The translations under genes were made by a program, and so were the position numbers. Under the pieces are notes generated by a model. It saw only the letters and a program-made list of their open reading frames with translations. It was not told the origin of the DNA and searched no databases. A stretch of DNA of 64,000 bases. Origin: Pagrus major (lineage: Eukaryota; Chordata; Actinopteri; Spariformes; Sparidae). This document shows, piece by piece, positions 47,375 through 60,100 of this stretch (position 1 is the stretch's first letter; every line of letters begins with the position of its first letter). The stretch is taken from the NCBI RefSeq assembly GCF_040436345.1, contig NC_133219.1, positions 20,425,458-20,489,457 of the forward strand, read 5' to 3'.

Positions 47375-49949
47375 TTTTTTTATTCCAAAGAAGTAAATGA
47401 GGAAACACCAATTTAATGACCATACACAAATGGAAATCAAAGATGCTAAAAACAAACCACAAAAGACAAAATATACCTTACAGTTGGTAATGATTTTGCA
47501 GCTTTTCAGGCCCTTCTTTACAAAAATGCACTGTAAGCCTGTAAAAACAGGCACGGGCCAGTCAGATAAGAAATTGCCACTTCATAATTACACAATGTTA
47601 TTGTTTTAAGTATAAGTTTCAACAGTGGTATCATAGTACTGTACAATCCTTTCTGCATGAGTTATTTTTATGGGAGGCAATAATAACAACCGGGCGGGAC
47701 GAGAAGGTTACAGATATCCTGTGCAGCTATTAATGCCATATAATTACACTCTGCGTCATGCAGTTAAGTGTTACACAAACAATAACATCAACAGAGAACA
47801 ATTACAAAGCCAATGTAAACTTTACAGGAGGAGAGTACTCATACTGTAGATTTGGTTCAGAGCCAAAAATAAGCAACATACCAAAAAAAAAAGCAAATAC
47901 AACATGAAAGCCAGTTCATTGACACCAAGGAAAACAGAAGAACTAAAAAGGTCATATAAGCACAGCTTACAAAGATAATAAAAAGTACACAATGTATACA
48001 AGTAGAAAATGTTGAAAAAATAACCAAAGAAATGTGTTGTACCTTGATAAAAAACACATAAAACCAGGACGATTTTTCAAATTACCTGTAAATGTAAAAT
48101 AACCAATAGCACATTAACGTGTTGCATACATACCTATCATCCACTGGTCATAGCTCATGTTTGGAGTGCTATTTTCAAAATAGCTATCCACCATTACCAG
48201 AAATAAAAGGTTTTTCTCTTGACATACTGAATGAGTCCAGTTTAAGTATTCCACCCCACCACTTTCTTTTTTGGCTTAGCTGAAATAAAACTTGGCAACA
48301 ACATTTAGGCAAACATAGCTTGTTTGGCTTAAACTGATCCACAGTTGAGGCACATTTGCACACTTCAGGCATGGTACCATTTAGCCTTATAGTCTCACCC
48401 TAAAACAATTAAATGAAAGCACCCCGTTACTTCAGCATTCATCTACTAGCTTAAGATAAAATGATCCTTAAGGGACAAAACATCTATGAACAGATTGTTT
48501 TTTCACACAATACCCCGATGGCATAAACAACTTAATGTAAAATGAGAATAGCTCGAGTGGCGTTATTGACCTAGTTTCTCGACTAAACTGAAAGAGCAAA
48601 TAAAGACACATGGCAGTCTCCTCCTGCTCTGAAGAGAAGGCTACTAACAGCCATTGCTTGAAAAAAATCTGCTTTACAGAGGGGAATTATGTCCTGAAGT
48701 ATGTTTTCTTAAGTACAGCATAGGGAAACTACAGATGTTGCTGTATTACAGAAAAAGCAAGTGTGTTTAAAGTGATTTATAAGCATGACATAAAGTGAGG
48801 ACATAGGATAGCCTGGGATTTCATTTTTGGTTTAGTGGTTTCGCTGACTGAATAAAACTTACAGTAAGAGCACATTCTGGTGATTTGGTGTTAGCAGAAG
48901 TATGAAAGAGGTTTCAAACAGCCCTTTTTGCAGAAGGATCAAAGAGCTTGTTTGGGTTCCAGCAAACCATGTCTGACAGAGTTGGACAAAAGAGAGCTAA
49001 GACTTTAAATCCCAAAATGTAACATTTCTGTAGAGAAAAAGCCTCGAAACCAACTCTGAAGCTCAGTGTGGAATTAAACGTGACTCACACAAGCAAAGAA
49101 GACAATTAAGTCCTAAATGTAGCATAACTTGTGTACTGCGGGGTGTCAGATTGAGTTGATTAAAGGGGAACTTGCTAATAACATGGTGTATCAACCTGAA
49201 AGTTGCTCTCGTAGCAAAATAGAGGAAAATAAAAAAAGGTGCTTTCTTTGCTAAAGAAAGTTCTCCAGCAAATCACGCTGAAACTGTGAAAGTGTTGCTT
49301 TTAATTAACACTTAAGTTGACCATTATCTGTAAAGAAAAGCCTTGACGTCAGTAATAAAGGTTACATCTATTTGAGGGTTGCTTTAGATATAAAATTTGT
49401 GCAAGTTGGTCCTTCGAAATGAGAAAAAACAAACAAAAAAAAATAGCTTGCAATCCTCAGAGGATCTAATTTTCTTGTTATTCTTAGTACCTTTTGTACC
49501 TTTGGAGAGCATACATAAAAAATAGCTACTTTTGCGACACCTGCATATGAAAACTCAAAAGCAATCCATACATAAATATAGTGGTGGACATACTGCAGAG
49601 GAATAGAGATGAATGAACTATGGATTATGTCTGTGCACCACTGTCCTCACAGTTGTGTCCGGCTTAGCCACAGGTTGTGGTGTGAGATTGATACGTAGTT
49701 GTTATACAAAAAAAAGGATTCTTGAAATGAAATACAATGGTGTATAGAGGTCATTATAATACAACTCACCAATCTGACTCGCCTGCGCCCTCGATTTTAA
49801 AGCATTTCTCACTCTTGAATGGTCCTGGAGTCACAGCACACTCAGAAAAATGTTCAAATTCCTTGATTAAAAAACTATGTGGTTCACCTTCCACCAAATC
49901 CATTTAAGCCTCTTTGGAATCCATCTTTGGCCATCTTTCAAAAAAACAC
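47375..49949 (-). other. scarf2: Presumed scarf2 3' UTR and flank
   Basis: AT-rich sequence with no open frame of coding quality. The first clear minus-strand AATAAA I noticed below the stop is near 47385-47380, which would imply a 3' UTR of about 2.5 kb. This is a weak inference; a shorter UTR using variant hexamers is possible. Confidence 0.35.
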
Positions 49950-51187
49950 TTATTTCACTACCTGTGGTGGCATAATGGCTGTCTTTTGCTGAGGTGTTTT
50001 AACCTCCGACGTATCCAAAGTACCCTCCTTGCCTTTCTTCCTGGGTGGCTTTTTTATGGGAGTCTTCTTTGGTGTAGGATCCAACTTTGGGTCCGCTGCC
50101 CTTGAGTCGTTCAAGTCCTGCTTCTCCGGGCTCTTGGCGTCAGGGGTCCCGAGGTCGGTGGTGACGGGTGCCACCATCTTCTGGAGGCTGCTCGAGGTAG
50201 GCAGCAGGGGCTTGTTGGAGCCCTGCTGACTCAATCCACCTGAGGGGGTCCTCTTGGCTTTCTGTGGAGGTGTTGGCTTCTCCCTGTTTCCCTTGGGTGT
50301 GGAGAGACCATTGGTTTTTGTCAGACCTGTCCCCTCGTTCCTGTTGATGCTTTGGGTTTTCTCCTTGAGCTGAGCAGCGAGGAGCGTGGCCGCCTCAGAG
50401 TTCATATGAGGGTGGATGACCTTGGGGCTCTTGGGTGGCTCCTTGGCGGTCTCCTTTGGACTGTCAGCACTTTTCTTCTCAGATGAGGAGCTATGGAAGT
50501 TACTTATCTTCTTGAGGGCATTTTGAACCACGCCGTTTATGTGCTCCATGTGACTGGGACTGCTGTGCTCGTCCCCAGACTTCTTACCTCGCAGAGGTTT
50601 GTGTTTGCTGGGGGAGCCATTGACTTCTGCCTCCTTCCCCTCCTGTTTCTTCTGTTGCTCACGGCCCTTCTCCTTCATTTTCTGCCGCTCCTCGCTCTTG
50701 GCTGAGCCATCGCTGGAGCTTCTCTTTTTCTCCTTTGGCACTACAAGTGACTTCATTCCACCCTGCCCCTGCTGCTCTACCTGGGGAGAGCCTGTAGTAT
50801 TTCCATGTATCCACGATACTTTGGGCTTGGTGGATGGGTCTGGTGGGCGTGGTTTGGGCTTGCCAGGTGAAGGTGGTGGCTTTCCATTGCGCTTTGCCTC
50901 TGGTGTGGGAGTACCATCTCCATCCCTGCCGCTGCCATCGTCCTCCTTGGACTGCTTGGAGAGGCGGGCGATTCGGGCGTAGAGGGCTGCAGTAGTGGAC
51001 TCGGAGCCACTGGTGGAACCTTCGCTGTCAGAGGATTTGAGCAGGGGCTGCTCACTGCCTTCTGGTTTTGTGACACTGGTGTCTTTCAGGGAGGTGTACT
51101 CCCCAGCATCGTCTTCATCAAGGACAGCTTCTGACTTCTCTGTTGTCGGGGAGGGACTGTGCTTCTCTTTGCTTTCGTTCACAGATT
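49950..51187 (-). CDS. scarf2: scarf2 terminal exon (411-residue disordered tail)
   Basis: The acceptor is gatccacag. It encodes a low-complexity tail rich in Pro, Ser, Lys, Glu and Thr. Recognisable islands are ALYARIARLSKQ, TKPKVSWIHG, EAATLLAAQLKEKTQSINRN, REKPTPPQKAKRT and KKTPIKKPPRKKGKE; the last resembles a basic nuclear-localisation-type cluster. TAG at 49952-49950. Confidence 0.93.
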
Positions 51188-54100
51188 CTGTGGATCAATG
51201 GAAGGTGGTATTAGTCAATGATTATCTCTTCAATATTTATAACTAAGGCACAGTTTTTATTTTACTTTTTTAAATTAAGACATAATATAAACTCCATTCA
51301 CATAATACATTTAAGCAAGATAATGCAATTCATGATCAGTATGGTCAGAGATGTACTTGCTTTTTAATCAGGCATCTGCATAGACAATCGGTTGCTTCGT
51401 GTATGTACTTGCCTATATACTATGTGTGTTGGCATTGTTGTCCCTGCTGCTACTGACATGCTTGCTGACTCCTGACTCTGTTACATCGCCATACTGATGC
51501 TACACTGCCCCTACGGTATGTGTGTGTAATGAATCTAGTGGATACGTAGCGTTAATTTCTGAGGACGTGCAGAACTGACGCTCCAAACGAATGCAGGATA
51601 CGCAAGGCAGTCATTACATGAATGCGAACGCGTTGTTAAAAGCAAGTATGTGTGCAACCTAAAACGAACTGTGGCTTTACTTGGTAATGGTGGTGGCTAA
51701 TGTTTGCTGATGTTAGCTAATTACAATCTCAATGCTTCTGGATGCTTTGTTTTGTGGTGTATATTTTCATTTGAATCGAGGGGCTGAGGGTAGAGCGTGC
51801 TGTTGGTATACAGATTGTAAAGCCAAGCTAGATAATGAGCTTCATGTATAAAACTGAGCAATACAATCAAGACAATCAGTTAAGAATTTATTGTTGTAGA
51901 TGGTTAAGTAGAAAACAGCCTGTAAAAATACCTCTTCCCCATTAGAAAAGCAACAACACATGTTATTTAAAGACTAATATCTGTACCATTCATTTGCTAA
52001 TTTGTATACACATACTTGAGACTGGAGCAGCTTGGTGCAACTCCAATTCAAAACCCTTTCCTGATGTTTGCAGTAATTCTTTTGTGCTCAAGGCGTTTCA
52101 GTCAAAACAATTGTTTTCAAGCCCTTGAACCACTCATGCGCAGAATGAGAGCTGAACCAAATGAGCACTAAAAATCCAGCGATTTGCACCGTCACACTTC
52201 CAAAATAGAAACCGATGGAACGGGTGTTTTCCACCAAACTTCAAGGAGTTAGTCATTGTTTGGATTTGTGCCATATGCTGACTTGACCATTCCATTTCCT
52301 GTTTATGCACTCCTTGTTCTCGAAGCAGAACCTGGGCCTAGATGGCATATGATAAAGGAACTATCTCCATAATGAGATTTACAGAAGCTGGTGAGTCACT
52401 GCACGGTCACACTTCTCTCTGTGTGTCTATCATCATGTGTGTGTGTGTGTGTGAGTGTGTGTGTGAAAAGGCTCCTTCATGCCAAAGACAAATTAGGGAT
52501 TTATGTGCGTCATTCCAGATAACTAAACTGTTTGTTTATTCTTACGATGACTCACCTTCATGGGGCACACAGTAAACTGGCCCCTCGTCTCCACTCTCAA
52601 AGGAAGAGAAAGACTCCTGGGACGACCAGGAGGAGGGGGAGGGCTGCTCAGCCACTGAGGGGGGCTCGATGAAGCTGCAGTTGAAGGTGTTCTCTGGGTC
52701 GTGGTGGGCTACTGAGAACAGAAAACAAATGCAGAAGCCAAAAGGTCAGCAAGAGGGTATTGTACCGTGTTACAAGAACAACAGTCTGTTCTCACTCACT
52801 CTCACAACTGCTGCGGAGTCGTAGAAAGTGTTGGTTTAGGTGAGTCTGCGGAAAAACTGGGTTTTATTGGCTTTGCATGTGAGCTAACAAAGGCTCCAAC
52901 ATTATGAAAAGCGAATGAGCTGTCAAGTATTTTTATATGTTGATGCCAAAAGCTGAAGTGATTCAGGTTTTCCCCAGAGTTTTATCCTAAGCAGGTTAAA
53001 AGACAGACAAGAAACAGTGTTACGACCATCATAAGAGACACAGATTTTCAATCAGCCTTGGTTGATTTTGACATTTAGTGGGTGAGCAGTATGTAGGGAT
53101 AAATAGGGAATAAATGACAGATTTCTCTGGGTTTGAACATTTGTGATACTATAAGTAGACAACTTGACAAAATATTTAATAAAGGTCTAGTTGGTTTTAG
53201 ACATTTTAATGTGGAAATGTTACATATTAAATCTTTAAAGGGGTGGTTCAGCATTTAGGGAAATAGTCTGAGAGTGTGATGAGAAGATTGATACCAATCT
53301 CTTATAAGGACATTCTTATCCTAGCTTAGCATAAAGACAAGGAGAAACAGCGAGTCTGTAAACCTTTTAGCTGTATTAATTGAGAATCTGTGATAACATC
53401 AGCAATGTTTTGTATAGAATCAGTCAGGTAATCAATTATTAAACCTAAGTTAAACTTTTGCATTGTTAGCATCATGGCGTCTCGTATTCTGGTCTTTTCT
53501 GGTTTTTCGGTGATGAGCAAACTGAGTCAGAAAATCGCTTTGTTGGTCACTTTCCACTGAAACCTTTCCCTCAACCATACTGTATGTAGATCAAGTCATG
53601 TTTCTCGCTCACTGTCTGCCTCCTTCTCTTTCTCAATCGTCCTCTTCCTTCCTCCCCTTCAGACACTGCAGCATTCTGCTGACCCTACAGTCTCAGGACA
53701 GCTGTGGTTGCTGAGGGATACTTGCGGTTGATCGTCCCATCTGGCGTGAAGAGCGCAGTTTGGGCCTAAACTGTGCTGGGCGTTAACTCGACATGACCGA
53801 CCACATCAGATGCTCCTGTTTACATGCCCAGAGACACACGGGTCCGTCCATTTGTTTAGACCTCAGATAAACCCTGCGCAGAAGAAATCCCCTAACTGTA
53901 CCAGGACCCTGGCCAGGAACAAATCCTAGCTCCTTAGCTGTTGTTGTTTGACTGTAACTAAAAAGATGAACTACTTTAAGAGATTGACAGCTGGATTTTT
54001 GCAGACATGATGACTTGTAGAAGCGCTGTCAGATGAAACACTTTACTTTGCATTTACTTTGTCTTTCATCTGTAATATCAAGGTATGAAAGCAGCTCTGT

Positions 54101-57100
54101 CAGTCAGATTTCACACAGCTTTGCTTAAATTCTCACTGCATCTCATCTTGTAAGTGATGAAATGCATGCACATTATAAAAGACTACAAAAGAAGAAAATA
54201 TTGATCTTAATAACGTTCAAACAGATATAACTTTGATGACCTGTTTAGATGTTCCTCTCACCAGAGGGTGTAAACTAAACATGTCTGGTTTATTTTTCCT
54301 CATAAACCAGCCCGATGTTTATTCTCTTGCTTCCCGTGTCAATCCGTCTGCCTCTCACCATGTGACTCTCTGTCTCATCTGCTTTTCTTGCTTCAACATT
54401 TTCTCAAACAACAACCAGATTTAGTCATGGTCAACTCAGAATCACAGAGGATGTGTGCGTGTGTTTGTGCCACAGAATTGTTTTGTATACTGACATGTTT
54501 GAACAAAGCAGTTTTTTCACTGACAATGATTTGTTTTTTTCCTCGAGGATGCTGAGTTTTATCTAGTTTGCCAAATCATAGGATTTAACTGTAAGTCAAT
54601 ACCTCAGATCGGAGATCTCTTTCTAAGAAATAAGACTTGACCATCGGGTCAATCTTCATTTGATACACTGATCTAAAACCATTGCTCTTTAAAAAGATTT
54701 TCTTACATTTATCCAAAACAAGTCACATAAACACCTGACCTACATGTTAATATCGGCTACAATTGTATTTCTCTGCAAAACAGCCAGGTTCAGGCGAGAG
54801 TAAGGCTTTGCTGTTACCTGACTACAATGCAGTGGACTCCACAATGCTTTTAACACATGAATAAGCAATGTCAATATCCTGTTATCAAATGTAGAACCTC
54901 CTGCTACATTCATTTATGTCATAAATAGTATTTATTATCAGATTCTGTCATCTTCCAGCTGCATGCAGTATGTTTGTGCGTGACTGTCAGTGCAAAAAGG
55001 GAGAGACGAGTAGGAAGAATCAGATAAGAAAGTGCACGGGTGGTGAAGATTGTTATAGTGGCAGAACATTAACTGTTTAGTTGAGGGGGGAAAAAACATT
55101 TCACTAACAGAATTTTAAATGTGTGGGAGCTGAGCATCCCTAAGGTCTGATCCTAGAGTCGCCCCTGGTGACTCGTAGGGTGGATAATGTCAACACAGGT
55201 GCAACATGTCTACAATAAGCAGCTACAGATGTGTGTGTTAAAAGGGGAAAACAAAGACAAAGAATAACAAGCATTTCGATATGTATGTAGAGGGGACTTC
55301 CACCCAAGGGCACCCATTTATGTGATTATTTAAGGATATCCTGTTTTAGCAGAATAATGCCACGCTGCTCTCTCTGCATGCGTGCTCAGTGTTGGACTGT
55401 TGTGTCTACAAAAATGACTCTACCATGGCCTTACTATTTTGAGTGGATTATCTATAAAAAATAAATCAACTTGGTGTGGATGTGCTAGATTAGTAACAAT
55501 ATATACTGTATACAAAACCCAGAAAATATTTAGGGGGGGAGGCGTGGATGACAAACAATATTTTTCACAAATTCCTGACCTTGTGCAGTCTTCGCTGTGT
55601 AGCAGCAGGCAGAGAGGCAGAGACTCTTTGAGTGGCTGAGGAATGTAATGCAGCTAACCTATGCAAAGACTTCAGATGAGTAAGTCAACAAGCTAACACA
55701 TGGGGCATTTCGCGACATCACTTGTATGCCGTGATGAACAACTGCTGCCCTTGAAAGCTGTTCCCTCCAGACTTGCGGGGCTAATGGGGCAGATTGCTCT
55801 TCAGACTGGACGCCACTGTGATCCCTCCCTACATGGAGGCCAACGCACAACAGGGCATTATTGACACGTCCCAGCTGCACAGCCTCACCACCACAGTTGC
55901 TCAGTGGGGGGAGGCATTAACAGACCTGAGGCAGAGGTAGTCTTAAGGCTAGAGAGCTGGGCCTGGGGAAAGGAGGTGGCTAGTTCAAATGCCTGCTGGA
56001 TATTATGATATGCCAATGATAAGAAGAAATAATACATTTCAGTCTGAAATAGCCTGTGTCAGGGTTACAGAACACTGAGTGACATCAGACACGGCCGACT
56101 CAGAGCCTGTTAACTAATCAACGATGACAAGTATTTGTAAAATTATCTGGTAAAGACAGAAGCATGTTTCTCATGTTCTCAAGCACTTAAAGGACCGGTG
56201 CGTAGGATTTAGTGGCATCTACATGTCAGGCTGCAGACTGTAGAGAACTGAATACCCTCCCCCTCACCATCCCCCTCCAACTGTGTAGAGAACCTACATT
56301 GGCCGCTAAAAACGCAATAAAAGCAAAAGGCGCTCTCTGTAGCCAGCATTTGGTTTGGTTCTTGGCTAATGTAGGCACATGCAACATGCGACATGGCTGA
56401 CTCTGTGGAAGAGAAACCACTCTTTATGTAGATATAAAGAGCTCTTCTAAGGTAACAAAAACAATGATTGTTACTTTCAGAGGATTTTTCACCAATGAAA
56501 ACATTTCAGTTTCTGCCAATAGATCCCCCTTAGTCCTTCACACTGGACCTTTAAGAGTGACTTTAACACTTGCAGTCCCAGCCAACTTTCCCACGATATA
56601 TGAGGATGAAAAAAGCAGGTGGCGCTGCTCTCAGCCCTCACTGATGGGGAAGCATTTGGACACAGGGGATGCAGAAATGCTGACAGACGTGTATCTGTAG
56701 GGCGTGGAGCAAATATGCTTAGAATGGAATGCCAAACTACAAGCAAACAGCTTTAGTTGCGCCAAGAGGCAAATAAGTGACAGCGTGTTCATGTAGCTGT
56801 TTCTCTGAGGCTAACTATGCTAACGGACGAATAAATGTTGTCTTCCTCCTCTACTTCCCCCCGTTCCTTTTTCATTTTGTCTTGCCACATCTGTTGCAAC
56901 TGACCCTGGTGTGGATAAATCACAGTTCTGACACGGGCTGGGGTAAATTTGACCACTTCCTGTTTCCAGCCCCATCGGGCCCCCTCTGGAATGTGTGTGT
57001 GTGTGTGTGTGTGCAGGACTGTGAAGCCCCAGTCAGAGTTTGAGTTTCTAAGTGTTGGCAGTCCAAGCTTCTGTGGGTAACCCAACAGAAAGCAGCGGAG

Positions 57101-60100
57101 AGACACATAGCTGTAATAGGTTTGACTGGGTATCGAGGACTGGTCTTAAACTTCATTACATGGTAGTCTTATGTGTTGGTTGTCTAAAAATGTAGAAATC
57201 TTGACTGTAAAAGGCTAAAAGCTGTTTTGTTTCTGTGCTTGGATTCTAAACACAAACAAAAAAATGAAAATGATTTTTTTTTTGTTTATTTGATGTTGCT
57301 TTTAATGCCTCTGGCATTCAAATGCTTCACATGGTCAAACTCTTCACAAACAAGCACATTAATGTCCCACAATACGATGACAAAGGCAACTCTGTCCCAG
57401 TGCTGTGAGGCATAATGGAGACAGATTCTAGCCTAAATAATCAGCTGGATAACTGAGGAGGCACATGCTGCTAAGACGCAGAGAAGAAACCAGGTCATCA
57501 TGTTTTAACTCCTTCCACGGCACACTGACTGCAGCGGAGCCCTGTTAATGAATCAAATTACAATGTTTCCTAATGATGCTTAAGCTGAGGCAAAGTTCGA
57601 GACTGTTGTGCGACACTTTGTATATATATTTTTCAACCAATCAATGACTTAATCTATAAATCAGAAAATAAAGAGAGTAGTTTCCACTTCCCAGAGCCTA
57701 AAACCAAAATCATTGTTTTGTCAGACTAACAGTCCAAAGATTCAAGTTTGGAGTGACAAAAATCGGCCAAAAGCAGATAATTTGACAAGCTGTAACAATA
57801 GAATGTTTTTTCATGATAAAAAATAACAAAAATACATTAACTTCCTGTCAGTGGACTAATTATTTAATCAACTAATTGCTTTTGCAATGTTGCAAATGTC
57901 ATCTGATACTCTGGCAATGTCCTTGGCTAAACATTATTTATCTCCTTCTTCAAACTATTAAAAAAAAACATTTGCATAATTAATACAAATGGTCTCTTTA
58001 GAAGAATATGTCCATGTCTTGAAAATATTGAAAATTCGATATAGAAGTTTGAAAAGTACAGAAAGATATTGCTGTTCTATTCTGCAGCACATGACAATAA
58101 ATCTGCCCTGCAACTTGCTTGTGTTGTGACTATGAAGAATAATCATTTGTATAATAATATATATTTTCAGATAATTGTGTATTTTTAAACCATTAAAACT
58201 ATTTATGAGCTCAGAACAAAAACAGTCATGTTGAACTGTGTGCGGTGGGGTTTAGAAGATCAGCATATCTCCTCTGTCTATAATAAAAAAAAGCACGGGG
58301 TCACAGACAGATCTGTCACAGACCACGAGACCTCCGCATGGAGCAGCAGAGCTGCAGCGTCCACCCAAACAGTGCGGCCTTTGATAGTGTGTCACTCAGC
58401 ACCACCCGGGCCCCCCTGACGACCACTGGCCTTCTTTTAATAACACAGCCTCCTCCTCAGCCCAAGAAAAATTTTCTTGGGGAAGAAGACGATGGAAACG
58501 AGTAAAAGAAAATGGGGCGAAAAAAGCCCCAGTTTAGGGTTGTAATAATATGAACACATGGCATTTGAGGGTGCCAAGAATAATAAGGGGCTCTAAAACC
58601 AGTGCATTCCTTTCAAATGAAACCCCATACTCGCCTGGCAGCCACCATACACTTTTCAACCCTATTCATCATCTAAGAGGCAGACTAAGGTAGCACTGAA
58701 GGAAAATGCTCACCGACTGACATTCACTGCTGTCACTGTCTCGGATGTTTTAAGCTGAAACATATAAAATCTCTGATAACCAGTGAAACCACAGTTTTCA
58801 TAGTCCACTTCCATCGATATCATTGCATGCATGACCTTAGCTAATTATACTATAGCTATCAATGATGCTAAGAGTGAGAGTCAGCAGACTGTGTTGTACA
58901 AGCACCAGAGAGGATGATTACATAAAATACAGCAGCCTCTGGCAGCACTGCAGCGGGATATGAGAAAGAGTTTTAGGGCTTACCGACTACTTTGGGCAGT
59001 TTCTGTCGCCTCAGTGGAATACGGGGAAGTTTAGTGCTGATTCGGCTGAATCGTCCACACAGGATCCGCTTGGCTTTTTTGCTGTTGGTAGAGTTGTCTC
59101 GGTTAGGATTGAAAAGGGATGACGCCATGGAAATCCAAATGAATCATTCAAAGGAGGCATATTAAACCTGGCCCCGTGCCTCTTTTGAGGGCTCTTGGGC
59201 TGCTCACATTGCTACTCACGCCGTAATGTCAATACATAAAAGCACTTGAAATACAATTTATATGCAGTTATTCATTTAACAATCTGGTACCTGTGAGAGT
59301 AAGTAAAAAGAAAATATTTTCCTCTATTTTCATAACCGGGGTGAGCCTCCTACTAGGAACTCGAGCCTCCATTGTGGACGGTAAAGGTAAAGACACCCAT
59401 CTGTCACTCACTTGTGGTCGTCTTTGTGTCGACAGAGGCAGCAGCAGCAGAGCAGCGAGAGCAGGACAATCAGTAAGAAGGAGACCAGGGTTCCAGCCGC
59501 AATCACACCCATCCGCTGGTTGGGCTCTGAAAGACGAGACGCAGGGAATTCTGGGTGTGCCACATTGCCACATTCAGAGCAAACCTCCCCATGCCAATTT
59601 CAACAAATCTCTCTCTCTGTCATCACTAACCCTAGACACCTCGGCGTGTAGCATATTATTGTGATTTACTGAACGAGTACATTCTAATGACTTGAGGAGA
59701 GGCTTGAGCTAACTGTGTATAATCTTTATTGATGTGACAGTAAGCTTTGATAACAAAGATAAAGCATGGGGTTGCATAAACAATTGATTTTCATTCGCTG
59801 CTTGACGTGAAGCATCGCAGAGGAAATGAGATTGCAACAGGCGGCGATTCACTCCAAATTATTCACTATTAATCTTATCTCCCTCAAGACATGAGACCAC
59901 TTACCCTTTCATTGCTGATTTCCTGCAAGCGACTTCCTCCCCTTTACCCCCTCACCATAACTCATCGATGATTTATTAGCACCCCTCCCTCTTCAAGTGG
60001 AACACACCCCAAAGATAATAAGTGCCACATTGCATAAGTGTGGACGGCATTTTGGCGCTTGCAAGGACAGATGACACCAAGAGAGGAGCAAGCCATCAGT

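Larger units (their letters stand above)
52712..58983 (-). other. scarf2: scarf2 6.3 kb intron
   Basis: The largest intron in the window. It contains a dispersed repeat (about 53225-53350), a TTAA-bounded MITE-like element (56187-56554) and a TG microsatellite (56992-57013). No exon or nested gene was recognised. Confidence 0.8.

Noticed and set aside
50599..50982. Plus-strand frames across the scarf2 terminal exon
   Set aside because: Antisense shadows of a long Pro/Ser/Lys-rich minus-strand coding exon.
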